Position numbers and translations under genes: made by a program. 64,000 bases of DNA from Asanoa sp040676615. GTDB lineage: Bacteria; Actinomycetota; Actinomycetes; Mycobacteriales; Micromonosporaceae. Below, in pieces: positions 26,228 to 36,419 of this stretch. Numbering within the stretch: position 1 is the first letter of the stretch; each line of letters starts with the position of its first letter. The DNA lies in assembly GCF_040676615.1 (NCBI RefSeq), contig NZ_JBFAPI010000005.1, positions 310,001 to 374,000 of the forward strand, read 5' to 3'. Under the pieces are notes generated by a model that worked only from the letters and a program-made list of their open reading frames with translations, had not been told where the DNA came from and searched no databases.

Positions 26228-28786
26228 CTAGGCGCCCGTCGCTTCCGCGACGGCCTTCTCCACGCCCAGCGTCTCGCCCGCCTGCCAGGCGGCTTCGTAG
26301 AGGTCGTCGCCGAGCACGTCCCGCGCGGCCGCCGCGTCCAGCCCGATCGGCCGCCAGGGCGTCACGAACGCCCGCATCCACATCTCGTTCGACGGGGTCC
26401 GCAGGGCGGACGCGGCGGCGTGCAGCCGGACCGACCGCGACAGGTCACCGTGCCGGCTGTCGATGTCGGCGACCGCCGCCAGGAAGGTGCCCAGCGCCGC
26501 CTCGTCGCCGGCGGCGGCGGCCAGCGCCAGCCCTTCGACCAGGTGGTGGCGGGCGCTGACGTGATAGTCCAGCGCGATCGCGCAGAACGCCCAGACGTAG
26601 TGGGCGACGACCGCGGTGAACTGCTCCTGGCCGGCGTCGGAGAGGTTGAGCGCGATCTGCGCGTGCGACCGTGCCTCGTCGTGCCGGCCGACGTCGACCG
26701 CGATCAGCGCGAGCCGGCTGTGTGCGAGGCTGACCTGCCAGTTCTCGCCCAAGGCGGCGGCCCGCCGCGCGGCCTCGGTCAGGTAGCGGTCGGCCCGCTC
26801 CCGGTCGCCGCGGACGGCGGCGAAGTGCCCGACCATGCTCACGGCGATCGACACTGCGGCCTCCTGGCCGGTCTCGTCCAGCAGCGGCAGGGCCCGCTGC
26901 AGGTCGGCCTCGGCCGCCTCGAGCTGGCCCGAGACGGACGCGTTGCCGCCGGCCGCGAGCAGGGCCAGGCCCAGATCCCGCCGGTCGAGCAGGCGCCGCC
27001 GGTCGAGGATCCGGGCCAGATACCGGCCGGCCTCGTCGACGTGTCCGCGTCGCCACCAGAAGGTCCAGGTCGACCACAGCAGCGCCAGCGCCGCCGCCGG
27101 GTCCTCGCGCTCGATGAACCAGTCCAGCGCGGCGGTGAGGTTGCCGTGCTCGCGCTCCAGCCGGTGCAGCCAGGGCGCGCCGGCGACCAGGTTGAGCTGC
27201 GGTTCCGCCGTCCGCGCCAGACCGAGGTAATAGGTCGCGTGCGTGTCGTGCACCGCCGCCCACTGGTCGCCGCCGGCCAGCTGTTCCAACGCGAAGTGCC
27301 GGATCGTGTCGAGCATCGAGAACCGCGGCTGCCCGTCCGGCGTCGTGTCCCGGCAGACCAGCGTGGACCCGATCAGCGCGTCCAGCATGCCCAGCAGGTC
27401 CCCGCCCGGGCCGGTGACCACGGAGAAGGCCTCGAGGTCCCAGCCGCCGGCGAAGACGCCGAGCCGGTCGAACAGCGCCCGCTCGTCGGCGCGCAGCAGG
27501 TGGTAGCTCCAGGCGATGGTGTCGCGCATCGTGCGCTGCCGGTCGGGCAGGTCGCGGGCGCCGCCGGTGAGCAGCCCGAGCTGGTCGCCGAGATGTTCGA
27601 CGATGGCGTCGGGCGGCAGCACCCGTACCTTCGCGGCAGCGAGCATGATGGCCAGCGGCAGGCCGTACAGCCGGCGGGTGATCTCGATGACCGCGCCGAC
27701 GTTGGCCGACGTCAGCGCGAACCGGGGCGACGCGGCGCGAGCGGTGTCGACGAACAGCCGGACGGCCTCCGAGGTGGCCGCGATGACGACCGGGTCGCTG
27801 TTCGGCCCGGCGGACTCGGGCGGCAACGAGAGCCCCGGCACCACATAGACCCGCTCGTCGGCCAGCCGCAGCGGTGCCCGACTGGTCACCAGCGCGGTCA
27901 CCCCGGGCGCGGTGCGCAGGATCTCGCCGATCACCGGGCCGGCCTCGGCGACCTGCTCGAAGTTGTCGATCACCAGCAGCAGCCGCTTGGTGCGCAGCCA
28001 CGACGACACGTCGACCTCGGCCGGCACCCCACCCGAGGTGCGCACCCCGAGGCCGCGGGCCAGCGCCTCGCCGACCAGGTCGGGCGAGCTGACGCTGGAC
28101 AGGTCGACGAACCGGAGGCCGTCGGGGAACCACGGCGCGACCCGCTCGGCGGCCGCCACGGCCAGCCGGGTCTTGCCGATCCCGCCGGTGCCGATCAGGG
28201 TCACCAGTGGCACCGCGTCGTCGATCAGCATCGTCTGCAGCGCGGCGAGGTCCTCGTCGCGACCGACCAGTGGGGTACGCGCGGCCGGCAGCGCCGTGGC
28301 GGCCAGTTCGGCCTGCGGCTCGCGGGTCCGCTCGAAGCGCTCCGAGAGCAGCAGCGCGAGATCCTGCCCGACCTGCTCGTGCAGCTCGGCCGGGGTGCGG
28401 AAGCGGCGGAAGGAGACGTCGGCGGCGTGCTCGATGCCGTCGAGCATGGCGACCAGCCGCGGGTCTCGTTGCTCGGCCGGCTCCTTGACGTAGATCAGCC
28501 GAGGTAGCGGCGTGGCCAGCCGGAACTCGTCCTCCAGACCGGACAGTTCCTCGCCGGGCGCCACCCAGCCGTAGCTCTCGCCGTACACGCCGACGAAGAT
28601 CTGGCTCTGTTCGAGGTAGGCCCGGTAGACGTCGCGCGGCGGGTGCGGCCGGGCGCCCTGGTCGAACATGACCGGCACGAGCCGCAGCTGCCCGATGGCC
28701 TCCCGGACGGCCTGGCGCTCCGCGGTCAGTTCGGTCATCGACGAGCTGACGAAGACCCGGACCCGCTGGTCGGGCGTGAGGATCAC
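26228..28786 (-). CDS. DUF4062-NB-ARC-TPR STAND NTPase (copy 1)
   Basis: The 852-aa protein is read from GTG 28786, which overlaps the stop of copy 2 as GTGA. Residues 5-150 are a DUF4062 domain (RVFVSSSMTELTAERQAVR, YRAYLEQSQIFVGVYGESYG, LSGLEDEFRLA). Residues about 170-470 are NB-ARC with Walker A GTGGIGKTRLAV (about 199) and Walker B RLLLVIDNFEQ. The rest is helical TPR-like. Such STAND proteins act as ATP-gated switches that oligomerise on sensing a trigger; DUF4062 is also the front domain of animal NWD1 and TEP1. Domain calls are firm; a defence or regulatory role is inferred. Third gene of the MOSC-STAND-STAND unit. Confidence 0.85.
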   Translation of the reverse strand: MILTPDQRVRVFVSSSMTELTAERQAVREAIGQLRLVPVMFDQGARPHPPRDVYRAYLEQSQIFVGVYGESYGWVAPGEELSGLEDEFRLATPLPRLIYVKEPAEQRDPRLVAMLDGIEHAADVSFRRFRTPAELHEQVGQDLALLLSERFERTREPQAELAATALPAARTPLVGRDEDLAALQTMLIDDAVPLVTLIGTGGIGKTRLAVAAAERVAPWFPDGLRFVDLSSVSSPDLVGEALARGLGVRTSGGVPAEVDVSSWLRTKRLLLVIDNFEQVAEAGPVIGEILRTAPGVTALVTSRAPLRLADERVYVVPGLSLPPESAGPNSDPVVIAATSEAVRLFVDTARAASPRFALTSANVGAVIEITRRLYGLPLAIMLAAAKVRVLPPDAIVEHLGDQLGLLTGGARDLPDRQRTMRDTIAWSYHLLRADERALFDRLGVFAGGWDLEAFSVVTGPGGDLLGMLDALIGSTLVCRDTTPDGQPRFSMLDTIRHFALEQLAGGDQWAAVHDTHATYYLGLARTAEPQLNLVAGAPWLHRLEREHGNLTAALDWFIEREDPAAALALLWSTWTFWWRRGHVDEAGRYLARILDRRRLLDRRDLGLALLAAGGNASVSGQLEAAEADLQRALPLLDETGQEAAVSIAVSMVGHFAAVRGDRERADRYLTEAARRAAALGENWQVSLAHSRLALIAVDVGRHDEARSHAQIALNLSDAGQEQFTAVVAHYVWAFCAIALDYHVSARHHLVEGLALAAAAGDEAALGTFLAAVADIDSRHGDLSRSVRLHAAASALRTPSNEMWMRAFVTPWRPIGLDAAAARDVLGDDLYEAAWQAGETLGVEKAVAEATGA

Positions 28787-31356
28787 CGACACCGCGCCAC
28801 CTCCCAGGTCCGGTCCGCCGTGGCGAGCGCGACCGCTCGCCGCACGCCCAGCGCCTCGCCGGCCCGCCAGGCGTCCGCGTAGGCGGTGTCGCCGAGTCGC
28901 GCCCGGGTCTCTTCGGGGTCGAGCCCGACCCGCGGCCAGGGCGCCACGAACGCGCGCATCCACATCTCGTTGGACGGGGTACGCAGCGCCCGCGCGGCCG
29001 CGTCCAGCCGCACCGAGCGGGCCAGGTCGTCTTCGGGCCGGCCGTCGAGGTCGGCCACCGCGCCGAGGAACTGCGCGACGGCGGGCTCGTCACCGGTCGA
29101 GGAGGCCAGCGACAGCCCCTCGACCAGGTGCGCGCGGGCACCGGCGCGGTCGCCGCGGGTGACCGACCAGACCGCCCAGGTGTACTGGGCGAGCAGCGCG
29201 ACGAACTGGTCCTGTGCCTGGCGGGAGAGCTCGACCGCGAGCCGCAGATGCCGCAGCGCCTCGTCGTACGAGCCTTCGTCGATCTTCAGCCGCGCGACCC
29301 GGCTGTGGTAGAGGCCGACCTGCCACTGCTCACCCTTCGCCTTCGCCTCGTCGAGCAGCCGGATGGCCAGCGCGCGGTCGCCGCGCAGGGCGGCGAACTG
29401 GCCCAGCGGCCCGAGGGCGAGGGAGACGCCCTGGTCGTCGCCGGCGGCCCGGAGCAGCGGCAGCGCCCGGCCGAACAGATCCTCGGCCCGCTCGTTCTGG
29501 CCGGACACGAACGCGAGCACACCGGCCGCCAGCAACGCCCGGCCGGTCGCCGGCCCGCTCAACAGGGCCGCGCGGTCGAGGATCCGGGCCACGTGCCGGG
29601 TCGCCTCCTCGATGTGCCCGCGCCGCCACCAGAACGCCCAGGTCGCCCAGATCAGCCGCAGCGCCCGCGCCGGGTCGTCCTGATCGAGGAACCAGGCGCA
29701 GGCGGCGTTGACGTTCTCCCGTTCCACCTCCAGCCGGCGCAGCCAGACCGGCCCGTCGGCGCCGTTGAGGTGCGGCTCCGCGGACTCGGCGACCCGCAGG
29801 TAGTGCGCGGCGTGCGCGCGCCCGGCCGCCTGCGCCTGGCCTCCGTCGCGCAGCCGTTCGAGCGCGAAGTCGCGGATCGTGTCCAGCATGGTGAACCGCT
29901 CACGGCCGTCCGGCGCCGGGCCCTGGGCGACCAGGGTGGACTCGACCAGCCCTTCCAGCAGGGTCAGCGGGTCGCGGCCCGGGTCGGCGACCGCTTCGAC
30001 GGCGTCGAGGTCCCAGCCGCCCGCGAAGACGCCCAGCCGGTCGAACAGCGCCCGCTCCTCGGCCCGCAGGAGGCGGTAGCTCCAGGCGATGGTGTCGCGC
30101 AGGGTGCGCTGGCGGTCGGGCAGGTCGCGGGCGCCGCCGGTGAGCAGGCCGAGCTGGTCGCCGAGGTGGCCGACGATGTCGGCCGGGCTGAGCAGCCGGA
30201 CCTTCGCCGCGGCCAGGATGATGGCCAGTGGCAGCCCGTGCAGCCGGCGGATGATCTCGGCGACGTCGCCGGTGTTCGCCGGCGTCAGGGTGAAACCGGG
30301 CACGGCCGCACTGGCGGTGTCGACGAACAACCGCACGGCCGGCGATGCCGCGACGGCGGCCGGGTCGCCGGAGTCGGGCGCCGCCAGCGGCGACACCGGG
30401 TAGACCCGCTCGGCCGCCAGCCGCACCGGCGCCCGGCTGGTCACCAGCGCGGTCACCCCGGGCGCGGTGCGCAGGATCTCCCCGATCACCGGACCCGCGT
30501 CGGCGACCTGCTCGAAGTTGTCGATCACCAGCAGCAGCCGCTTGGTGCGCAACCACGACGCGACGTCGGTGCTGGCCGGCACGGCGCCCGAGGTGCGTAC
30601 GCCCAGACCGCGGGCCAGCGCCTCACCTACCAGCCCGGGCGACCGGACGCTGGACAGGTCGACGAACCGGAGGCCGTCGGGGAACCACGGCGCGACCCGC
30701 TCGGCGGCCGCCACGGCCAGCCGGGTCTTGCCGATCCCGCCGGTGCCGATCAGGGTCACCAGCGACACCGCGTCGTCGGTGAGCATCGTGGCCAGCGCGG
30801 CCAGGTCGGCGTCCCGCCCGATCAGCGGGGTCGATGCGGCGGGGAGCCGGCCCGGTGTCGGTTCCGGCTGCCGCCGCCCGCTCTGTTCGAAGCGCTCCGA
30901 GAGCAGCACGGCGAGGTCCTCCGTGACCTGTTCGCGGAGGTCGTCGGGAGTCTCGAAGATCTGGTAGGTCACGCCGCCGGAGTGCCGGATGCCGTCGAGC
31001 AGGGCCGCCAGCCGCGGGTCGCGACCGGGTGCCGGCTCGCGCACGTAGATCAGCCGGGGCAGCGCACCGGCCAGGCGGAACTCGTCCTCCAGGCCGGAGA
31101 GGCGCTCGCCGGGCGCGACCCAGCCGTAGCTCTCGCCGTACACGCCGACGAAGATCTGGCTCTGTTCGAGGTAGGCCCGGTAGACGTCGCGCGGCGGGTG
31201 CGGGCGGGCACCCTGCTCGAACATCACAGGCACCAGGCGCAACCGGTGTACGGCCTCGCGCACCGCCTGCCGCTCCGCGGCCAGCTCGGTCATGGACGAG
31301 CTGACGAACACCCGGATCCGCTGGTCCGGCGTGAGGATCAGTGGTTGGTCCGCCAC
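28783..31356 (-). CDS. DUF4062-NB-ARC-TPR STAND NTPase (copy 2)
   Basis: The 857-residue paralogue of the following gene has the same order: DUF4062 (RIRVFVSSSMTELAAERQAV), NB-ARC (GTGGIGKTRLAV, RLLLVIDNFEQ, ALVTSRAPVRLAAERVY) and TPR-like repeats ending in the shared ALRTPSNEMWMRAFVAPW segment. GTG 31356 is chosen because it lies 4 nt after the MOSC stop; a longer frame upstream is antisense to nothing conserved. The two copies share stretches of identical DNA (for example 28092-28207 with 30647-30762), showing duplication with recent exchange. The C-terminal TPRs differ more than the N-terminal half, as expected if they sense different triggers. Confidence 0.85.
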   Translation of the reverse strand: MADQPLILTPDQRIRVFVSSSMTELAAERQAVREAVHRLRLVPVMFEQGARPHPPRDVYRAYLEQSQIFVGVYGESYGWVAPGERLSGLEDEFRLAGALPRLIYVREPAPGRDPRLAALLDGIRHSGGVTYQIFETPDDLREQVTEDLAVLLSERFEQSGRRQPEPTPGRLPAASTPLIGRDADLAALATMLTDDAVSLVTLIGTGGIGKTRLAVAAAERVAPWFPDGLRFVDLSSVRSPGLVGEALARGLGVRTSGAVPASTDVASWLRTKRLLLVIDNFEQVADAGPVIGEILRTAPGVTALVTSRAPVRLAAERVYPVSPLAAPDSGDPAAVAASPAVRLFVDTASAAVPGFTLTPANTGDVAEIIRRLHGLPLAIILAAAKVRLLSPADIVGHLGDQLGLLTGGARDLPDRQRTLRDTIAWSYRLLRAEERALFDRLGVFAGGWDLDAVEAVADPGRDPLTLLEGLVESTLVAQGPAPDGRERFTMLDTIRDFALERLRDGGQAQAAGRAHAAHYLRVAESAEPHLNGADGPVWLRRLEVERENVNAACAWFLDQDDPARALRLIWATWAFWWRRGHIEEATRHVARILDRAALLSGPATGRALLAAGVLAFVSGQNERAEDLFGRALPLLRAAGDDQGVSLALGPLGQFAALRGDRALAIRLLDEAKAKGEQWQVGLYHSRVARLKIDEGSYDEALRHLRLAVELSRQAQDQFVALLAQYTWAVWSVTRGDRAGARAHLVEGLSLASSTGDEPAVAQFLGAVADLDGRPEDDLARSVRLDAAARALRTPSNEMWMRAFVAPWPRVGLDPEETRARLGDTAYADAWRAGEALGVRRAVALATADRTWEVARCR

Positions 31357-31360
31357 CGGT

Positions 31361-31840
31361 TCAACCCGCCCCGATGCTGACCTCGACCGGGCCGACCCGC
31401 AGCGTGCCGTCGTCGAGCGGCCGGCAGCGCACGCCGCCGTGGCCGCGCAGCTCCTTGCGGGCGCCGGGGCCGATCGTGTGGTCGAGCCAGGCACACGGGT
31501 TGGCCCGGCGGGTGGCCGCGAGCCGGACCGGGCCGCTGCCGGAGTCCAGGCTGAAGACCTCGCCCACGAGGTCATCCACGGCGATACCGGTCACCAGCAC
31601 ATTCCGCCGGACCTGGGTGAGCCCCACGCCCGGCGGCAGCCACTCGCGGGCGATCACCGTGACCGCGGCGTCCCGGTGGGCTGGATGGCCGAAATAGCGG
31701 TCGCCGACGATGCCGAGCCCGGCGCGGATCTCGACCCGGTCGACCAGGTCGCCGCCCGGTGGGGCGGGCGCGGGACCGTCGGCCGGGCGCCCTTCGAACC
31801 GGTGTACGGGTGACGCCAGCAGCTCCACGATCTCCGGCAC
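31361..31840 (-). CDS. MOSC-domain protein
   Basis: The 159-residue protein consists almost only of a MOSC beta-barrel: GIVGDRYFGHPAHRDAAVTV, VRRNVLVTGIAVDDLVG, the family cysteine in RRANPCAWLDHTIGPG, and RGHGGVRCRPLDDGTLRVGP. MOSC domains handle sulfur or molybdenum cofactor chemistry; small stand-alone ones are of uncertain function. The stop lies 4 nt before the first STAND gene, so it appears to lead that operon. Divergent from the HATPase gene across 46 bp. Confidence 0.85.
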   Translation of the reverse strand: MPEIVELLASPVHRFEGRPADGPAPAPPGGDLVDRVEIRAGLGIVGDRYFGHPAHRDAAVTVIAREWLPPGVGLTQVRRNVLVTGIAVDDLVGEVFSLDSGSGPVRLAATRRANPCAWLDHTIGPGARKELRGHGGVRCRPLDDGTLRVGPVEVSIGAG

Positions 31841-31886
31841 CTAACCGAGTCTACGAACACGTCGGGAGGCATGTGCCCGTTCGCAG

Positions 31887-32276
31887 GTGGGTACAGGACC
31901 CCCCGTGGACGCCATGCGGTTGCGGTTCGAGCGGGGTGCCGCCGTGGGTTCGGCCCGCGGTGCCGTCCGCGAGGCTCTCGACCGCTGGAAGCTGGCCCAC
32001 CTGGCCGACGACGCGCTGCTGGTGACCACCGAGTTGGTGCAGAACGCGCTGCGGCACACCGGGGCCGGTGCGGTGCTCGTGGTGCGCCGGACCGCCGGCG
32101 CGTTGCGCATCGAGGTCGCCGACGCCAGCACGGCGCCGCCGACCTTACGCCCTCCGGACCCGACCCGGCTGGGCGGCCGGGGCCTGTCGATCGTGGCGGC
32201 GGTGGCCCGGGCCTGGGGCACGCTGACCAACTCCGCCCAGCCCGGCAAGATCGTCTGGGCCGAGCTGGCTGTCTAG
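31887..32276 (+). CDS. HATPase (RsbW/anti-sigma-like) ATP-binding protein
   Basis: The 129-aa single HATPase_c domain has an N box TTELVQNALRHT, a degenerate G1 box EVADAS and a G2 box LGGRGLSIVAAVARAWG. Actinobacteria carry many such proteins that bind anti-sigma antagonists or act as serine kinases in stress signalling. No sigma or anti-anti-sigma partner is adjacent. GTG 31887 is used; ATG 31914 would give a 120-residue protein and is also plausible. The stop overlaps the convergent VOC gene by 4 bp. Confidence 0.85.
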   Translation: MGTGPPVDAMRLRFERGAAVGSARGAVREALDRWKLAHLADDALLVTTELVQNALRHTGAGAVLVVRRTAGALRIEVADASTAPPTLRPPDPTRLGGRGLSIVAAVARAWGTLTNSAQPGKIVWAELAV

Positions 32277-32659
32277 TCCTGGTTTTCCGGCTGCCACAGG
32301 CAGAACGGGTGACCGGCTGGGTCGATCATGACCCGCACGTCGTCCTGGGGCTGGAACGCGGCGACCGTGGCGCCCTGTTGCTCGGCCCAGGTGACCGCTG
32401 TGGCCAGGTCGTGCACCTCGACGTCGAGGTGGACCTGCATCCGCGGGTCGCCGTCCTTGGCCGGCCAGACCGGCGGGACGTGGGCCGGCTCGCCCTGGAA
32501 CGACAGGCCGATGCCGCCCTCCGGCGGCACCAGGGTGATCCAGTCGGGCTCGTCGGAGCGGCGCCGCCAGCCGAGCAGCCGCTGGTAGAAGTCGGCCAAC
32601 CCGCGCGGGTCGGCGGAATCGAGCACCATGCCGTTGGGTCGCAGGTAGGGACGCTCCAT
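32273..32659 (-). CDS. VOC-family (glyoxalase-like) protein
   Basis: The 128-residue one-domain VOC protein has paired beta-alpha-beta-beta-beta modules: MVLDSADPRGLADFYQRLLG, QVHLDVEVHDLATAVTWAE and a C-terminal VMIDPAGHPFCLWQP metal-side motif. VOC proteins include glyoxalases, dioxygenases and drug-binding resistance proteins; the role here is not resolvable. It lies between a convergent HATPase and a GNAT gene in the same orientation, 9 bp away. Confidence 0.85.
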   Translation of the reverse strand: MERPYLRPNGMVLDSADPRGLADFYQRLLGWRRRSDEPDWITLVPPEGGIGLSFQGEPAHVPPVWPAKDGDPRMQVHLDVEVHDLATAVTWAEQQGATVAAFQPQDDVRVMIDPAGHPFCLWQPENQD

Positions 32660-32668
32660 TCCCGGACC

Positions 32669-33250
32669 CTAATGCGCCGCGCCGCGGCCCGCAGCCCAGG
32701 CTTCGCGGGTCAGCGCGTAGGCGACGTCGCCCTGTGCGGAGCCCTCGATGACCTCCGGCCAGTCACAGTGGAATTGCCCGACCAGGGTCAGCCCGGCCTT
32801 CTCCAGCACCCGCCGGGACCGCGCGTTGACGGTCATCGTGTCGGCGACGATCCGGTTGACGCGCAGGTCGCGGAATCCCTTGTCGACCAGGGCCCGGGCG
32901 CCCTCGGTGGCATAGCCGCGTCCCCAGGCGTCGCGCCGCAACCGGTAGCCGAGGTCGGCAACGGTGGCGCGGTCGGGTTGGACCGGCCGCAGCGCGAACC
33001 ACCCGACGAACCTGTCGTCGGCGCGGTCGTGCGCCGCCCAGCACCCTCGCCCGCCGTCGAAGGCCGCGAAGCGTTCCAGCAGTTGCGGAAGCGTGCGCTC
33101 CCTGATCGCGTCCCGGCTGGCCGGCCTGCCGCCGTTGATGAAGCGCATCACCTCGGGGTCGTCGTGCAGCGCGAACACCTCGTCGAGGTCGCTCGCCGAG
33201 TCGGTGAAGTCGCGCAGCACCAGGCGCTCGGTCTCCAGGAAGGCTGCCAT
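32669..33250 (-). CDS. GNAT N-acetyltransferase
   Basis: The 193-aa RimJ/RimL-type acetyltransferase opens ETERLVLRDFTDSASDLDEV, with the acetyl-CoA loop YRLRRDAWGRGYATEGARAL and the following NARSRRVLEKAGLTLVG. ATG 33250 fits the family start; the longer frame upstream is unconserved. The acceptor (amine, ribosomal protein or antibiotic) is unknown. 9 bp upstream of the VOC gene, so possibly co-transcribed. Confidence 0.9.
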   Translation of the reverse strand: MAAFLETERLVLRDFTDSASDLDEVFALHDDPEVMRFINGGRPASRDAIRERTLPQLLERFAAFDGGRGCWAAHDRADDRFVGWFALRPVQPDRATVADLGYRLRRDAWGRGYATEGARALVDKGFRDLRVNRIVADTMTVNARSRRVLEKAGLTLVGQFHCDWPEVIEGSAQGDVAYALTREAWAAGRGAAH

Positions 33251-33353
33251 CCGGCGATCCTGCTGCGGCCAGGGCCCGGCCCGCGACGCATTTTCGGCTT
33301 CCGCTGTCGGCTTCGTGTCTGCCGTGGAGCGCCGCCGGTGCGAACATCTGTTC

Positions 33354-34022
33354 GTGACCACACCGCGTGGCGACCACGACACCGCGCACACGATCGCGGA
33401 GATGACCGCCCACTACCGGGACCCGGCCCTGGAGCCGCAGAACCGACCGTTCGCGCTGCTCTACCTGCGCACCACCGAGGGCATGCGGGACGCCAACGCG
33501 GCGGGCGAGTTCTCCGCCCCGGAGTTCTGGGACCACTCGGTGATCCCGACGTTCGCCGACTACTACCTCGACGCCTACGCGGCCTGGCGGCAGGGGCGCT
33601 CCGCCGAGGTCGACCCGGCCTGGCGGCTGGCCTTCGGGGCCGCGCCGGCCCGGCTCGCCTGCACCCAACTGATCTACCTGGGCATCAGCGCGCACATCAA
33701 CAACGACCTGGCCCTGATGATCGAAGACATGGGCGCGGCCTACACCTACCCGGACCACAAACACGTCGACGACGTGCTGGCTCACCGCACCCGCCCGACG
33801 GTCTACCCGGAGATCCAGCGCGACCTGTGCCCGGGTCTGTTCGCCGAGACCGTCCCGCCCACGGCCGACACCGCCATCTTCGCCTGGCGCGAACGCGCCT
33901 GGCACAACGGCCAGGCCCTGCTCGCCGCCGCCGACGACCGCCCGGCCCGCGACGCCATCGTGACCGAGATCCGCGCCCACGCCCAGGCCAAGGCCACCGA
34001 GATCCTGCACTGGAACGCATGA
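33354..34022 (+). CDS. DUF5995-family protein
   Basis: The 222-residue protein starts at GTG 33354. It has the conserved HINNDLALMIEDMG and RPFALLYLRTTEGMRDA segments typical of actinobacterial DUF5995 proteins, whose function is unknown. Many acidic and aromatic residues and a mostly helical pattern are visible. The stop overlaps the ATG of the SRPBCC gene (ATGA), so the two are co-translated. A long frame reading in from upstream is a shadow. Confidence 0.8.
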   Translation: MTTPRGDHDTAHTIAEMTAHYRDPALEPQNRPFALLYLRTTEGMRDANAAGEFSAPEFWDHSVIPTFADYYLDAYAAWRQGRSAEVDPAWRLAFGAAPARLACTQLIYLGISAHINNDLALMIEDMGAAYTYPDHKHVDDVLAHRTRPTVYPEIQRDLCPGLFAETVPPTADTAIFAWRERAWHNGQALLAAADDRPARDAIVTEIRAHAQAKATEILHWNA

Positions 34023-34465
34023 CCGACCTACCGTTCGTCGACGAGCGCCACGTGCGGATCGCGGCCCCGGCCGAGACGGTCTGGGCGGTGCTCGGGCGTC
34101 AGGCCCAGCGAATCGCCGCGGGTGGGGCCGCCTGGTACGCCCCACTCGTCGGTGCCCAGCCCCGCCACGCCTCCGGCCAGCCCCTCACCCAGGGCGCGAC
34201 ACTGCCAGGCTTCGCCGTCGTCGAGTCCGTCCCCGGCCGCCGCCTGTTGCTGCACGGCCGGCACCACTTCTCCCGCTATGCCCTGCACCTGACCCTCGCC
34301 GAGGATGCCGGCCACACCAGGCTGACCGCCCGCACCGACGCCGCTTTCCCGGGCGTCCACGGGTGGTGCTACCGCCAACTGGTCATCGGTTCCGGCGCCC
34401 ACGCGGTGCTGCTCGACCGCCTCCTGCGGACCATCCGGCGCCACGCCGAACACCAATCCACCTAG
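34019..34465 (+). CDS. SRPBCC/polyketide cyclase-like protein
   Basis: The 148-aa protein is read from ATG 34019. The pattern is SRPBCC/START-like: ERHVRIAAPAETVWAVLG opens the fold, GFAVVESVPGRRLLLHGRHHFSRYAL forms the central strands, and a long amphipathic C-terminal helix closes it (RQLVIGSGAHAVLLDRLL). Such domains bind hydrophobic ligands. Translationally coupled to the DUF5995 gene. No further clue to the ligand. Confidence 0.82.
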   Translation: MTDLPFVDERHVRIAAPAETVWAVLGRQAQRIAAGGAAWYAPLVGAQPRHASGQPLTQGATLPGFAVVESVPGRRLLLHGRHHFSRYALHLTLAEDAGHTRLTARTDAAFPGVHGWCYRQLVIGSGAHAVLLDRLLRTIRRHAEHQST

Positions 34466-34572
34466 GTTCGTGCCCTGCCGATCATCGCGGCCCGCGACGG
34501 GCCCGGATGCCGCCTGGCGGCAGCCCGATAGCGACCACGGCGCGCGCCGAGCACGATCGTCGGACGGCTCGC

Positions 34573-35372
34573 TCATCGGCTGGCGGCGCGCCGATACCGC
34601 GCGATCGCCAGCGGCATGAAGATGGCCAGGATCAACACGCACCACCCCAGGGACAGCCAGATCGGATGGTGCGCCGGGAAACCGGTGCCGTTCGCCGCAC
34701 CCCCGGGCGTGTTGCCCCACAACACCCGAAGGGCGAGCACGACCGACGAGATCGGGTTCCACTCGGCGACCGGTTTCAGCACCGCGGGCAGCGACGACGT
34801 CGGCACGAACGCGTTCGACAGGAACGTCAGCGGGAACATCCAGATGAAGCCCGCGCTCTGCGCCACCTCGACCGACTTCACCGACAGCCCGATCACCGCT
34901 GAGATCCAGCTCATCGCATAACCGAAGAGGAGCAGGATGGCGTACGCGGCGACCGCGCGCAGGAAGCCGTCGTGGATCCGCCATCCGATGATCACGCCGG
35001 TGACCGACATGACGATCACCACGAAGACGTTGTTGAGCAGGTCTGAGGTGGTGCGGCCGAAGAGCACCGCGCCGCGTGACATCGGCAGGGAGCGGAACCG
35101 GTCGACGATCCCCTTCTGCAGGTCGTCGGCCAGGCCGATCGCGGTGATACCCGCGCCGAACGCGACCGTCTGCACGAAGATGCCCGGCATCAGGAACTCG
35201 CGGTAGCTCACCCCCGGCGTGGCGATCGCGCCGCCGAACACGTACGCGAACAGCAGCACGAACATGATCGGCTGGATGGTCGAGAAGATGACCAGGTCCG
35301 GGATCCGCTTGATCTTCAGCAGGTTGCGTTTGGTGACGACCCAGCCGTCGCTGGCCGCTTCGGTCAGCATGG

Positions 35373-35376
<4 letters not shown>
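34573..35376 (-). CDS. ABC-2 type transporter permease (DrrB-like)
   Basis: The 267-residue permease has six hydrophobic segments and the ABC-2 signature AVEWNPISSVVLALR near the C-terminus, with an N-terminal cytoplasmic stretch TKRNLLKIKRIPDLVIF. This matches DrrB-type daunorubicin exporters, which pump hydrophobic drugs or lipids. GTG 35376 (GTGACCATG) overlaps the stop of the ATPase gene; ATG 35370 is an alternative start. Forms an exporter with the preceding gene. Confidence 0.92.
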
Positions 35377-36347
<971 letters not shown>

Positions 36348-36419
36348 CTGCCCACCGTAGCCGGACGATTGCGGCATATCACCTATTCAATGCGGGAGAT
36401 CGGGCGGCAGCCAGGCAGA

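Noticed and set aside
29128..31380. A 750-codon plus-strand frame opposite STAND copy 2
   Set aside because: Antisense shadow; the complementary strand encodes conserved DUF4062 and NB-ARC motifs.
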